DNA of 64,000 nt from Micromonospora eburnea. GTDB taxonomy: Bacteria; Actinomycetota; Actinomycetes; Mycobacteriales; Micromonosporaceae. Where the stretch lies: positions 5,270,001 to 5,334,000 of the forward strand of contig NZ_FMHY01000002.1 in NCBI RefSeq assembly GCF_900090225.1. The letters are read 5' to 3'. Position numbers and translations under genes: made by a program. This document shows, piece by piece, positions 42,589 through 50,486 of the stretch. The notes under the pieces are model-generated. The model saw nothing but the letters and a program-made list of their open reading frames with translations. It searched no databases and was not told where the DNA came from. Each line of letters opens with the position of its first letter. Position 1 is the stretch's first letter.

Positions 42589-43848
42589 CTATGGCCCGCT
42601 CGGTTTTTCGACCCGTCGTGGATCACGCTTCCCGAGCAGACTGGCCGGACCTATGACGGACCGCCCGAATCGGGCGGCCGCAGCGTCCGCCGCCGCCTCC
42701 GCCTCCCGCCAGCCGCGCTCCGGCGCGCCGAGAGTGAGTTGGCGCGGCGTCTCCTGGGCGGCGCCCAGCCCCTCCAGGCGTACGCCGACCAGGCGGACCG
42801 GCTCACCGGGGGCGAGCGCGGTCCACAGGGCCCACGCCGTGTCGAACATCTCCCGTGCGGTGTCGGTGGGCACGGTGAGGGTGCGGGACCGGCTGACCGT
42901 GCGGAAATCGGCCAGCCGGACCTTGAGCGACACGGTGCGCCCCACCTGGCCGGCCGCGCGCAGCCGGGTGCCGACCTTCTCGGCCAGCGCCAGCAGGGCG
43001 CGGCGGATCTCCGCCGGGTCGGTGACATCGGTGTCGAAGGTGACCTCGGCGCCGATCGACTTCTCCACCTGCTCCGGGGAGACCCGGCGCGGGTCCCGCC
43101 CCCAGGCCAGCTCGTGCAGGTGGGTCGCGGCCGCCTCGCCGACCGCCCGGCGGAGCAGGCCGACCGGTGCCTCGGCCAGCTCGCCCACGGTGTTCAGGCC
43201 GAGCCGGCGCAGCGCCTCCGCGGAGCGCTCCCCCACGCCCCACAGCGCCGCCACCGGCAGCGGGTGCAGGAAGTCCAGGACCCGGGCGGCGGGCACCACG
43301 AGCATGCCGTCCGGCTTGGCCCGGGTGGAGCCGAGCTTGGCCACGAACTTGCTCGGCGCCACGCCGACCGAACAGGTGATCCCCTGTTCCTCGGCGACCC
43401 GGCGGCGGATCAGCCGGGCGATCCGGGACGGGGAACCGAAGAGCCGGCGGGCGCCGGCCACGTCGAGGAACGCCTCGTCCAGGGAGAGCGGCTCGACCAG
43501 CGGGGTGACGTCCCGGAAGATCCGCATCACCGACCGGGAGGCCGCCGAGTAGCGCGCGAAATCCGGTGGCAGGTAGACCGCGTGCGGGCAGAGCGCCCGG
43601 GCGCGGGCGGTGGGCATGGCGCTGCGGACGCCGTACCGGCGGGCCTCGTAGCTGGCCGAGCTGACCACGCCGCGCGGCCCGATCCCGCCCACCACGACCG
43701 GCCGGCCGCGCAGCTCGGGCCGGTGGCGCACCTCGACGGAGGCGAAGAAGGCGTCCATGTCGACGTGCAGGATCGGGCAGCCGGTGTCGTCGGCGTCCGG
43801 CCCGAAGCGCGGATCACCGCCCCGGGGCAACGACTGGCTGCGGCCCAT
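42589..43848 (-). CDS. dinB: DNA polymerase IV (Y family)
   Basis: 419 residues, catalytically intact: ILHVDMDAFFASVEVRHRPELRG with the first metal Asp, SYEARRYGVRSAMP, and EPLSLDEAFLDVAGA with the Asp-Glu pair. Thumb HhH motif WGVGERSAEALRRLG and a little-finger domain follow. It performs translesion synthesis. ATG lies six bases after a TAGCCT hexamer, suggesting a leaderless message. I see no SOS box directly upstream. Confidence 0.96.
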   Translation of the reverse strand: MGRSQSLPRGGDPRFGPDADDTGCPILHVDMDAFFASVEVRHRPELRGRPVVVGGIGPRGVVSSASYEARRYGVRSAMPTARARALCPHAVYLPPDFARYSAASRSVMRIFRDVTPLVEPLSLDEAFLDVAGARRLFGSPSRIARLIRRRVAEEQGITCSVGVAPSKFVAKLGSTRAKPDGMLVVPAARVLDFLHPLPVAALWGVGERSAEALRRLGLNTVGELAEAPVGLLRRAVGEAAATHLHELAWGRDPRRVSPEQVEKSIGAEVTFDTDVTDPAEIRRALLALAEKVGTRLRAAGQVGRTVSLKVRLADFRTVSRSRTLTVPTDTAREMFDTAWALWTALAPGEPVRLVGVRLEGLGAAQETPRQLTLGAPERGWREAEAAADAAAARFGRSVIGPASLLGKRDPRRVEKPSGP

Positions 43849-43854
43849 TCCGGC

Positions 43855-43860
43855 AGGCTA
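43855..43860 (-). promoter_or_regulatory. -10-like hexamer of dinB (leaderless promoter)
   Basis: TAGCCT on the minus strand, six bases before the dinB ATG. Confidence 0.45.
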
Positions 43861-43890
43861 ACCGCCCGGTCCGACAGTCCGGCCGGCCGG

Positions 43891-45054
43891 TCAGCCGCGA
43901 ACGACCAGGAGCGGGATGGTCATCTCGGCCGCGGTGTCCGCGCCGTGGTACGCCACCAGCCGGGACTCGATCGGCCGCTCCGAACGGGTGGCGACCACCG
44001 CGTACGTGTCCCGGCAGACCACCACCACGTCGCCGATCCGGCGCAGGTGCTCCTCGGGCACCGGCCCGAACCAGCCGGTGGCCACCGCCTCGTCCCGGGT
44101 CATCACCCGGGCGGCGCCGTCGAGCACGGCCGACCAGGCGGCCACCACGTCGGCGGTGGCCCCCGGCTCGACGTGCAGGTAACGCACCCGGGGCTCGCCG
44201 GCGACCACCCGCACCCCGGCGCGTAGCCGGGGATCGGTGTCCAGGTCGATCCGGTGCTCGTCCGGCACGTTGAGCTGACCGTGATCGGCGGTGACCAGCA
44301 GCGCGGCGTCCGACGGCAGCCCGTCGACCAGCCGGATGAGCAGCCGGTCCACCTCGGCGGCGGCGAGCCGCCAGGGCGCCGAGTCGACGCCGCTCAGGTG
44401 CCCGTGCCGGTCCAGGTCGGGGTGGTAGCCGGAGACCAGGACCGGCCCGGCGCCGGCCACGAGCGCGCTACGCAGCTCCCCGGCCAGCTCGTCGACGCCG
44501 GAGGCGCCCCGGTAGTCGCCGCCCCGGTTCGCGGCCAGGGTCAGGCCGCTGCCGTCGTACTCGGGACGGCTGACCACGGTGACCGCGACCCCGGCGGCAC
44601 GCGCCCGCTCGTACCAGGTCGGGACGGGCTGCCAGCGCAGCGGTTCCGGGTCGCCGATCCAGTCGATGTGGCTGAGTACCCGGTCGGTGTCGGGGACCCG
44701 GACCTTGAAGCCGAGCACGCCGTGCGCGCCGGAGGGCGTGCCGGTGCCGAGGGTGACCAGGCTGGTCGGGGTGGTGGAGGGGAAGCCGGAGGTGAGCGGG
44801 GCGCCGACGGTGGCGGCCAGGCCGGCCAGGGTCGGGGCGTACGGGGCGGCGGTGGGGATCTGGTACCAGCCGAGCCCGTCGACCAGCAGCACGGCGATCC
44901 GGCGTACCCCGGCCAGCCGGGGCCCCAGGCCGAGCAGGTCGGCCGCGCCGGGCACGCCGAGCACCGCGAGGGCGCTGGGCAGGACGTCGGCGAGGCTGCC
45001 GCCGCCGTAGCGGGGCGCGACCGCCGCGAACGGATCGACCGGCGGGCCGGTCAT
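43891..45054 (-). CDS. Alkaline-phosphatase-superfamily phosphodiesterase
   Basis: 387 residues. Nucleotide pyrophosphatase/phosphodiesterase-type fold: metal site VLLVDGLGWYQI, nucleophile region SGFPSTTPTSLVTLGTGTPSGAHGVLGF, SGYHPDLDRHGHLSGVDS and TADHGQLNVP supply further metal ligands. No signal peptide, so cytoplasmic. Substrate unknown. Its ATG overlaps the stop of the methyltransferase gene (ATGA), so the two work from one message. Confidence 0.92.
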   Translation of the reverse strand: MTGPPVDPFAAVAPRYGGGSLADVLPSALAVLGVPGAADLLGLGPRLAGVRRIAVLLVDGLGWYQIPTAAPYAPTLAGLAATVGAPLTSGFPSTTPTSLVTLGTGTPSGAHGVLGFKVRVPDTDRVLSHIDWIGDPEPLRWQPVPTWYERARAAGVAVTVVSRPEYDGSGLTLAANRGGDYRGASGVDELAGELRSALVAGAGPVLVSGYHPDLDRHGHLSGVDSAPWRLAAAEVDRLLIRLVDGLPSDAALLVTADHGQLNVPDEHRIDLDTDPRLRAGVRVVAGEPRVRYLHVEPGATADVVAAWSAVLDGAARVMTRDEAVATGWFGPVPEEHLRRIGDVVVVCRDTYAVVATRSERPIESRLVAYHGADTAAEMTIPLLVVRG

Positions 45055-45800
45055 GCCGGGCGGCGGGCGAACAGGTGCAGCTGGGCGGCGAGGTCCCGGT
45101 ACGGCGGCCGGGCCGCCAGGGCCCGTTCCAGCTCGACCAGGGCGGCCGGCTGACCGTCCGCCACCGCGGCCGGGAGCAGATCGGCGAGCACGCGTACGCC
45201 GTGGATCTCCTCGACGGCGAGCCCGGCGGCGGTGAGCAGCGCCGCGGCGTCGTCGGCGTCGTACCGCCGGCGCAGGGTGTCCCGGGGGCCGGCGCTGCCG
45301 TTCGGGTCGGCGGCCAGCGCGGCGGCGACGTCGAGGTGCCCGTTCATCGCCCGGGCCAGCACGGCGGCCGCCCGGCCAGCGACCAGGACACTGGCCGCGC
45401 CACCGGGACGCAGAGCGGCGACCAGCGCGGCGGCCACCGGGGCGGGATCGTCGACCACCTCCAGCACGGAGTGGCACAGCACCAGGTCGACGGTGGCCGG
45501 CTCGACCAGCCCGGCGAGCGCGTCACCGTCGCCCTGGATCGCGCGTACCCGGGCGGCGACCCCGGCCTCGGCGGCCCGGCGGGTCAGCGCGGCGAGCGCG
45601 TCGGGGCTGGCGTCGACCACGGTGACCCGGTGGCCGGCCTCGGCGAGCGGGACGGCGAAACCGCCGGTCCCGCCGCCGACATCGAGCACGGTGAGCTGCT
45701 CGCCGGCCCGCCGGTCCAGCTCGGCCCGGAGCACCGCCCAGACCACGGCGGTACGAGGGGTCAGGGTTCGGGTCTGCTCCACTCCGCCGAGCCTAGTCAC
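45051..45800 (-). CDS. SAM-dependent methyltransferase, class I
   Basis: 249 residues. SAM motif I TVLDVGGGTGGFAVPLAEAGHRVTVVDAS, motif II/III VDLVLCHSVLEVVDDP and LRPGGAASVLV. Looks like an SmtA/CmoM-type small-molecule or tRNA methyltransferase; the substrate is not evident. GTG at 45800 is preferred because it lies 13 bases after the upstream small gene; a GTG at 45827 would overlap that gene and place its SD against the start codon. Confidence 0.88.
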   Translation of the reverse strand: MTRLGGVEQTRTLTPRTAVVWAVLRAELDRRAGEQLTVLDVGGGTGGFAVPLAEAGHRVTVVDASPDALAALTRRAAEAGVAARVRAIQGDGDALAGLVEPATVDLVLCHSVLEVVDDPAPVAAALVAALRPGGAASVLVAGRAAAVLARAMNGHLDVAAALAADPNGSAGPRDTLRRRYDADDAAALLTAAGLAVEEIHGVRVLADLLPAAVADGQPAALVELERALAARPPYRDLAAQLHLFARRPA

Positions 45801-45813
45801 CGGGCCGCCCGGG

Positions 45814-45990
45814 TCAGGACTCGCCACCTCCGGCCGGGTCCTCCTCGGCGCGGGAGCGGTGGGCGTTGGCCACCGGCCCGTCGGTCACCGGGTACTCGTG
45901 CGCCTCGGTGTCGTGCACCGGCACCCAGTCCGCACCGAGCCGGGTCCTGCGGGCATTGGCGACGCCACGATAGGTGTTGCTCCCCGTCAT
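45814..45990 (-). CDS. Small conserved-looking protein, 58 residues
   Basis: Starts MTGSNTYRGVANARRTRLG, continues with ADWVPVHDTEAHEYPVTDG and ends DPAGGGES. It is short, charged and hydrophilic with no cysteine or membrane segment. The ATG is preceded by GAAGGTGGATAACG, and a perfect 8-bp hairpin (46014-46035, GCGTGGGC/GCCCACGC) sits in its leader. Codon usage is normal for the genome, and it sits 13 bases before the methyltransferase, so it likely heads that operon. Function unknown. Confidence 0.6.
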   Translation of the reverse strand: MTGSNTYRGVANARRTRLGADWVPVHDTEAHEYPVTDGPVANAHRSRAEEDPAGGGES

Positions 45991-46175
45991 CGTTATCCAC
46001 CTTCTTCATTCCCGCGTGGGCCACTCTGCCCACGCTGGCGGACGGTATCTCCGGCCCGTCGGTCTGTGGAACGCGGGTGTGACCAACAACATGCCCACCG
46101 CCGGCTCGGTGTGGCGAAGATCTCCGCGACGTGGGCCTGCGGCGGGCTCCCCGTCGACCCGATCAGGCTGGCCCG

Positions 46176-46895
46176 ATGGTCGTCCTGCTCAGCGCCTTCG
46201 GCATCGTGCTGCTCGGGGCGTTCGCCCAGGCGGTCAGCGGCTTCGGGTACGCGTTGCTGACCGTGCCGCTGCTTACCGCCGCGATCGACCCCCGCAGCGC
46301 GGTCGTGCTCTCGGCGTTGACCGGCATCGGGCTGACCCTCACCACGGCCGTCCGGGAGCGCGCGTACGCCCGGTGGCGGATGGCGGCCGCGCTCAACGTG
46401 ACCGCGCTGCTCGGTCTGCCGGCCGGCCTGCTGGTGCTCGCGTACGCGCCGGAGTGGCTGCTCAGCGTGCTGATCGCGGTGGTGGTGCTGGGCTGCGTGG
46501 CGCTGGTCGGCAGCCGCGCCCGGATCCGCACCGGCCGGCTCGGACTCGGCGCGGTCGGCGTGCTCGTCGGCGTGCTCACGGCCGCCACCGGCACCAACGG
46601 GCCGCCACTGGTCGCCGCGTTCCATTCGCTCGGCTACGACCCGCGCACCTTCCGGGCCACGCTGGCGGCGACGTTCTCCGGCACCGGGCTGATCGGGCTG
46701 GCCGGATTCCTGCTCGCCGGTCAGGTGCACGCCGAGCTGGTGTGGATCTCACTCGCGGCGCTGCCCGCCGTGCCGCTCGGCTGGTGGCTGGGGAACCGGC
46801 TGTTCCACCGGATCGCCCCGGTGGTGTTCCGCCGGATCGTGCTGTTCGGGCTGCTCGGCAGCGCCGGCGCCGCGCTGGCCTCGCTGGCCGGGTGA
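46176..46895 (+). CDS. TSUP-family sulfite/anion exporter-like permease
   Basis: 239 residues with about eight helices in two inverted halves. The TauE/SafE repeat motif appears as LLGAFAQAVSGFGYALLTVPLL in the first half and VGVLTAATGTNGPPLVAAFHSLGYDP in the second. ATG at 46176 starts at the first helix. Exporter of sulfite, sulfoacetate or similar anions by family; substrate not predictable. Divergent to the 58-residue gene and convergent to dnaE2. Confidence 0.9.
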   Translation: MVVLLSAFGIVLLGAFAQAVSGFGYALLTVPLLTAAIDPRSAVVLSALTGIGLTLTTAVRERAYARWRMAAALNVTALLGLPAGLLVLAYAPEWLLSVLIAVVVLGCVALVGSRARIRTGRLGLGAVGVLVGVLTAATGTNGPPLVAAFHSLGYDPRTFRATLAATFSGTGLIGLAGFLLAGQVHAELVWISLAALPAVPLGWWLGNRLFHRIAPVVFRRIVLFGLLGSAGAALASLAG

Positions 46896-46926
46896 GCCGC
46901 CACCCACCCGGCCCCGGCGCGCCCCA

Positions 46927-49900
46927 TCACCGGAAGTCGCGGGAGGCCGGGGTGACCGGCGGGTCGATCGCGTCCAGCCGGTCCGCGACGAGGCTGGTGA
47001 CGCCCTCGTGCCGGTGCAGCCGGCCCCGCACCACCAGCGCCGCGCTGGTGCGGGCCACCCGCCGGTAGCGCTGCCACAGCCCCGGCGAGCAGGTGACGTT
47101 GAGCATGCCGGTCTCGTCCTCCAGGTTGAGGAAGGTCACCCCACCCGCGGTCGCCGGCCGCTGCCGGTGGGTGACGATCCCGCCGACCCGGATCCGCCGA
47201 CCCGGCTCCACCCGGCCGAGCCGGTCGATCGGCACCGCGCCCAGGGCGTCCAGCCGGTCCCGGACGAACCGGGCCGGGTGGCTCTCCGGGGACAGGCCGG
47301 TGGCCCAGACGTCGGCGACGAGGCGGTCCACCGCCTCCATCCCGGGCAGGGTGGGCGGGGCCGCGCCGGGCACCGTGCCGGGCAGCCGGCCCGGCCGGTC
47401 CTGGGCCGCCGCGCCGGCGGCCCAGAGGGCCTGCCGCCGGGTCAGCCCGAAGCAGGCGAAGGCGTCCGCGGTGGCCAACGCCTCCAGCTGCGCGGCGGTC
47501 AGGCCGACCCGCCGGGCCAGGTCCGGCATGTCCCGGTACGCCCCGTGCGCCGTCCGCTCCGCCTCGATCCGCTCGGCCACGTCGTCACCGAGGGTGCGTA
47601 CGCCGCCCAGCCCGAGCCGGACCGCCGGACCGCCCAGCCCCCAGGCGTGCGGTGGCTCCCCCGGTTGGCTCCCCCACCGGGTTTCCGGGGTGGACTCCAG
47701 CACCGCCCTGGCGCCGCTGGCGTTGATGTCCGGCCGGCGTACCTCGACGCCGTGCCGGCGGGCGTCGTCGACCAGGGTCTGCGGCGAGTAGAAGCCCATC
47801 GGCTGGGCGTTGAGCAGGGCGGCCAGGAACGGGCCCGGGTGGTAGCGCTTGAGCCAGGAACTGGCGTACACCAGGTAGGCGAAGCTCATCGCGTGGCTCT
47901 CCGGGAAGCCGTAGCTGGCGAACGCGGTGAGCTTGCGGTAGACGTCGTCGGCCAGCTCGCCGGTGATGCCCCGCTCGGCCATCCCGGTGTAGAGCCGGTC
48001 GGCGATCTGCGCCATCCGCTCCACCGAGCGCTTCGCCCCCATCGCCCGGCGCAACTGGTCGGCCTCGGCCGCGTCGAAGCCGGCCAGATCGATGGCGAGC
48101 TGCATGAGCTGCTCCTGGAACAGCGGCACGCCGAGGGTCTTCTCCAACGCGTTGCGCATCAGCGGGTGCGGGAACGTCACCGGCTCCTGGCCGTTGCGGC
48201 GCCGGATGTACGGGTGCACCGAGCCGCCCTGGATCGGGCCGGGCCGGATCAGCGCCACCTCCACCACCAGGTCGTAGAACTCGCGGGGCTTGAGCCGGGG
48301 CAGGGTGGCCATCTGGGCGCGGCTCTCCACCTGGAACACCCCGACCGAGTCGGCCCGGCAGAGCATGGCGTAGACCTCGGGATCGTCCAGGGCCATGTCC
48401 CCCAGGTCGAGCGTGGACCCGATCATGTCGTAGCCGTAGTGCAGCGCGGAGAGCATGCCGAGGCCGAGCAGGTCGAACTTGACCAGCCCGACGGCGGCGC
48501 AGTCGTCCTTGTCCCACTGGAGGACGCTACGGCCGGGCATCCGCCCCCACTCCACCGGGCAGACCTCGATCACCGGCCGGTCGCAGATCACCATGCCGCC
48601 GGAGTGGATGCCCAGGTGCCGGGGGAACCTCTGCAACTCGTTGGCGTACGTGACGACCTCCTCGGGGATGTCCGCCACGTCCACCGTGGCGACCGAGCCC
48701 CAGCGGTCGATCTGCTTGCTCCAGGCGTCCTGCTGCCCGGGTGAGAAGCCGAACGCCCTGGCCACGTCCCGCACCGCCGACCGCGGCCGGTACGAGATGA
48801 CGTTGGCGACCTGGGCGGTGTGCTCCCGGCCGTACCGGGCGTAGACGTGCTGGATCACCTCCTCCCGGCGGTCGGACTCGATGTCCACGTCGATGTCGGG
48901 TGGGCCGTCGCGTTCCGGGGCCAGGAAGCGCTCGAAGAGCAGCCGGTGCCGGACCGCGTCCACGTTGGTGATCCGCAGCGCGTAACAGACCGCCGAGTTG
49001 GCCGCCGAGCCCCGCCCCTGGCAGTAGATGTCCTGCTCCCGGCAGAACGCGACGATGTCGTAGACCACCAGGAAGTAGCCGGGGAAGCCCAGGTCGGCGA
49101 TCATCCGCAGCTCGTGCTCCAGCTGCGCGTACGCCTCCGGGTGCGCCTCGGGCGGACCGTAGCGTTCCCGGGCGCCGTCCATGGTCAGCTTGCGCAACCA
49201 GCTCATCTCGGTGTGCCCCGGCGGCACCGGGTACGCCGGCAGCCGCGGCGCGACCAGTTGCAGGTCGAAGGCGAGTTCCCTGCCGAACTCGGCGGCCCGC
49301 GCCACCGCCCCCGGGTACGCGGCGAACCGCGCCGCCATCTCCGCGCCGCTGCGCAGGTGCGCGGTGCCGGCGGCGGGCAGCCAGCCGTCGAGCTCGTCCA
49401 GGCTGCGCCGGGCGCGGACCGCGGCCAGGGTGGTGGCCAACCGACGGCGCCCCGGGGTGGCGTAGTGCACGTTGTTCGTGGCGACCGTGGGCAGCCCCGC
49501 CGCGGCGGCCAGCTCGGCCAGGGCGTCGTTGCGGTCGGCGTCGACCGGGTGGCCGTGATCGGTCAGCTCCACCGCCACCGTCTCCGGACCGAAGAGCGTG
49601 GTGAGCCGGTCCAGCTCCCGGGCGGCGGCGTCGACACCCTCGGTGAGCAGGGCACCGGGCACGTGCCCCTTGCGGCAGCCGGTGAGCACCAGCACGTGGT
49701 CGCGCAGCTCGGCGGCGACCTCCTCCAGCTCGCCGTAGACCGGGCGGCCCTTCTCGCCGCCGCGCAGCTGGGCGCGGGAGATGGTGGCGGCGAGGCGGGC
49801 GTACCCCTCGTGTCCGTGGGCGAGCACCAGCAGGTGCGACCCGTGCGGGTCGGGCTCGCCGTTCTGCGGGCCGGGCAGCCCGAGGGAGAGCTCCGCGCCG

Positions 49901-50283
49901 AAGACCGTCGGCAGATGCAGCGCGCGGGCCGCCTCGGCGAAGCGCACCACGCCGTAGAAGCCGTCGTGGTCGGTGACGGCGAGCGCGGTGAGCCCCAGCC
50001 GAACCGCCTCCTCGGCCAGCTCCTCGGGGTGGCTGGCGCCGTCGAGGAAGCTGAAGTTGGAGTGGGCGTGCAGCTCCGCGTAGGGCACCGGGGCGTCCGG
50101 GCGGGGCAGCTCGGGCGGCTCGTACTGCTCCCGCTTGCGGTTCCAGGCCGGGGAGTCGCCGCCGTCGGCGTCCACCGCGAGCGGGTCCACCACGTGCAGG
50201 TGCCGCTCGTCCCGGGACCGCCCCCGGCCGGAGAGCACCTGCTCCAGCTCCGACCAGGGCATGTTCGGGTTGTGGAAACTCAC
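46927..50283 (-). CDS. dnaE2: Error-prone DNA polymerase III alpha (DnaE2/ImuC)
   Basis: 1118 residues. N-terminal PHP domain AELHAHSNFSFLDGASHPEEL, polymerase domain with PDIDVDIESDRREEVIQHVY carrying the two catalytic Asp, GRGSAANSAVCYALRIT, HPGPFLAALLNAQPMGFYSPQTLV, and a C-terminal OB domain (IRVGGIVTHRQRPATAGGVTFLNLEDETGMLNV). It does mutagenic translesion synthesis with ImuA and ImuB. GTG overlaps the stop of a 68-codon bridging ORF after imuB. It lacks the C-terminal clamp-binding motif of replicative DnaE, as known for this branch. Confidence 0.97.
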   Translation of the reverse strand: MSFHNPNMPWSELEQVLSGRGRSRDERHLHVVDPLAVDADGGDSPAWNRKREQYEPPELPRPDAPVPYAELHAHSNFSFLDGASHPEELAEEAVRLGLTALAVTDHDGFYGVVRFAEAARALHLPTVFGAELSLGLPGPQNGEPDPHGSHLLVLAHGHEGYARLAATISRAQLRGGEKGRPVYGELEEVAAELRDHVLVLTGCRKGHVPGALLTEGVDAAARELDRLTTLFGPETVAVELTDHGHPVDADRNDALAELAAAAGLPTVATNNVHYATPGRRRLATTLAAVRARRSLDELDGWLPAAGTAHLRSGAEMAARFAAYPGAVARAAEFGRELAFDLQLVAPRLPAYPVPPGHTEMSWLRKLTMDGARERYGPPEAHPEAYAQLEHELRMIADLGFPGYFLVVYDIVAFCREQDIYCQGRGSAANSAVCYALRITNVDAVRHRLLFERFLAPERDGPPDIDVDIESDRREEVIQHVYARYGREHTAQVANVISYRPRSAVRDVARAFGFSPGQQDAWSKQIDRWGSVATVDVADIPEEVVTYANELQRFPRHLGIHSGGMVICDRPVIEVCPVEWGRMPGRSVLQWDKDDCAAVGLVKFDLLGLGMLSALHYGYDMIGSTLDLGDMALDDPEVYAMLCRADSVGVFQVESRAQMATLPRLKPREFYDLVVEVALIRPGPIQGGSVHPYIRRRNGQEPVTFPHPLMRNALEKTLGVPLFQEQLMQLAIDLAGFDAAEADQLRRAMGAKRSVERMAQIADRLYTGMAERGITGELADDVYRKLTAFASYGFPESHAMSFAYLVYASSWLKRYHPGPFLAALLNAQPMGFYSPQTLVDDARRHGVEVRRPDINASGARAVLESTPETRWGSQPGEPPHAWGLGGPAVRLGLGGVRTLGDDVAERIEAERTAHGAYRDMPDLARRVGLTAAQLEALATADAFACFGLTRRQALWAAGAAAQDRPGRLPGTVPGAAPPTLPGMEAVDRLVADVWATGLSPESHPARFVRDRLDALGAVPIDRLGRVEPGRRIRVGGIVTHRQRPATAGGVTFLNLEDETGMLNVTCSPGLWQRYRRVARTSAALVVRGRLHRHEGVTSLVADRLDAIDPPVTPASRDFR

Positions 50284-50486
50284 CGACCCACCGCCCGGCC
50301 TTTCGCCCCGGCCGCTCGGCTGTGGGCCAGCGCCGGACGGCGGGTGACTGTTGGTCGCCTACGAACTTGATGACGTGGGTGAATCAGCGGGCCGGAGACG
50401 GGCGGCGATCCAGCTACGTCATCAAGTTCGTAGCGTCCGACGGGTCGAGTCCGGCTCGGCGTGTCCGCTCCTCCTCGCTCAGTCAT
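50280..50486 (-). CDS. Bridging ORF between imuB and dnaE2 (68 codons)
   Basis: ATG lies inside the last codons of imuB (eight-base overlap), and the TGA overlaps the dnaE2 GTG. The product starts MTERGGADTPSRTR and is Arg/Pro-rich with no known domain. Its frame stays open through the 18-bp inverted repeat at 50359-50433. It may serve coupling rather than encode a functional protein; both remain open. Confidence 0.45.
   Translation of the reverse strand: MTERGGADTPSRTRPVGRYELDDVAGSPPVSGPLIHPRHQVRRRPTVTRRPALAHSRAAGAKGRAVGR
50359..50433. repeat. 75-bp inverted-repeat element in the mutasome operon
   Basis: CTACGAACTTGATGACGT (50359-50376) and its exact reverse complement (50416-50433) flank a 39-base centre. 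The arms are AT-richer than their surroundings, and the look is that of a dispersed palindromic element or small MITE. In RNA it would form an 18-bp stem between imuB and dnaE2. Confidence 0.8.
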
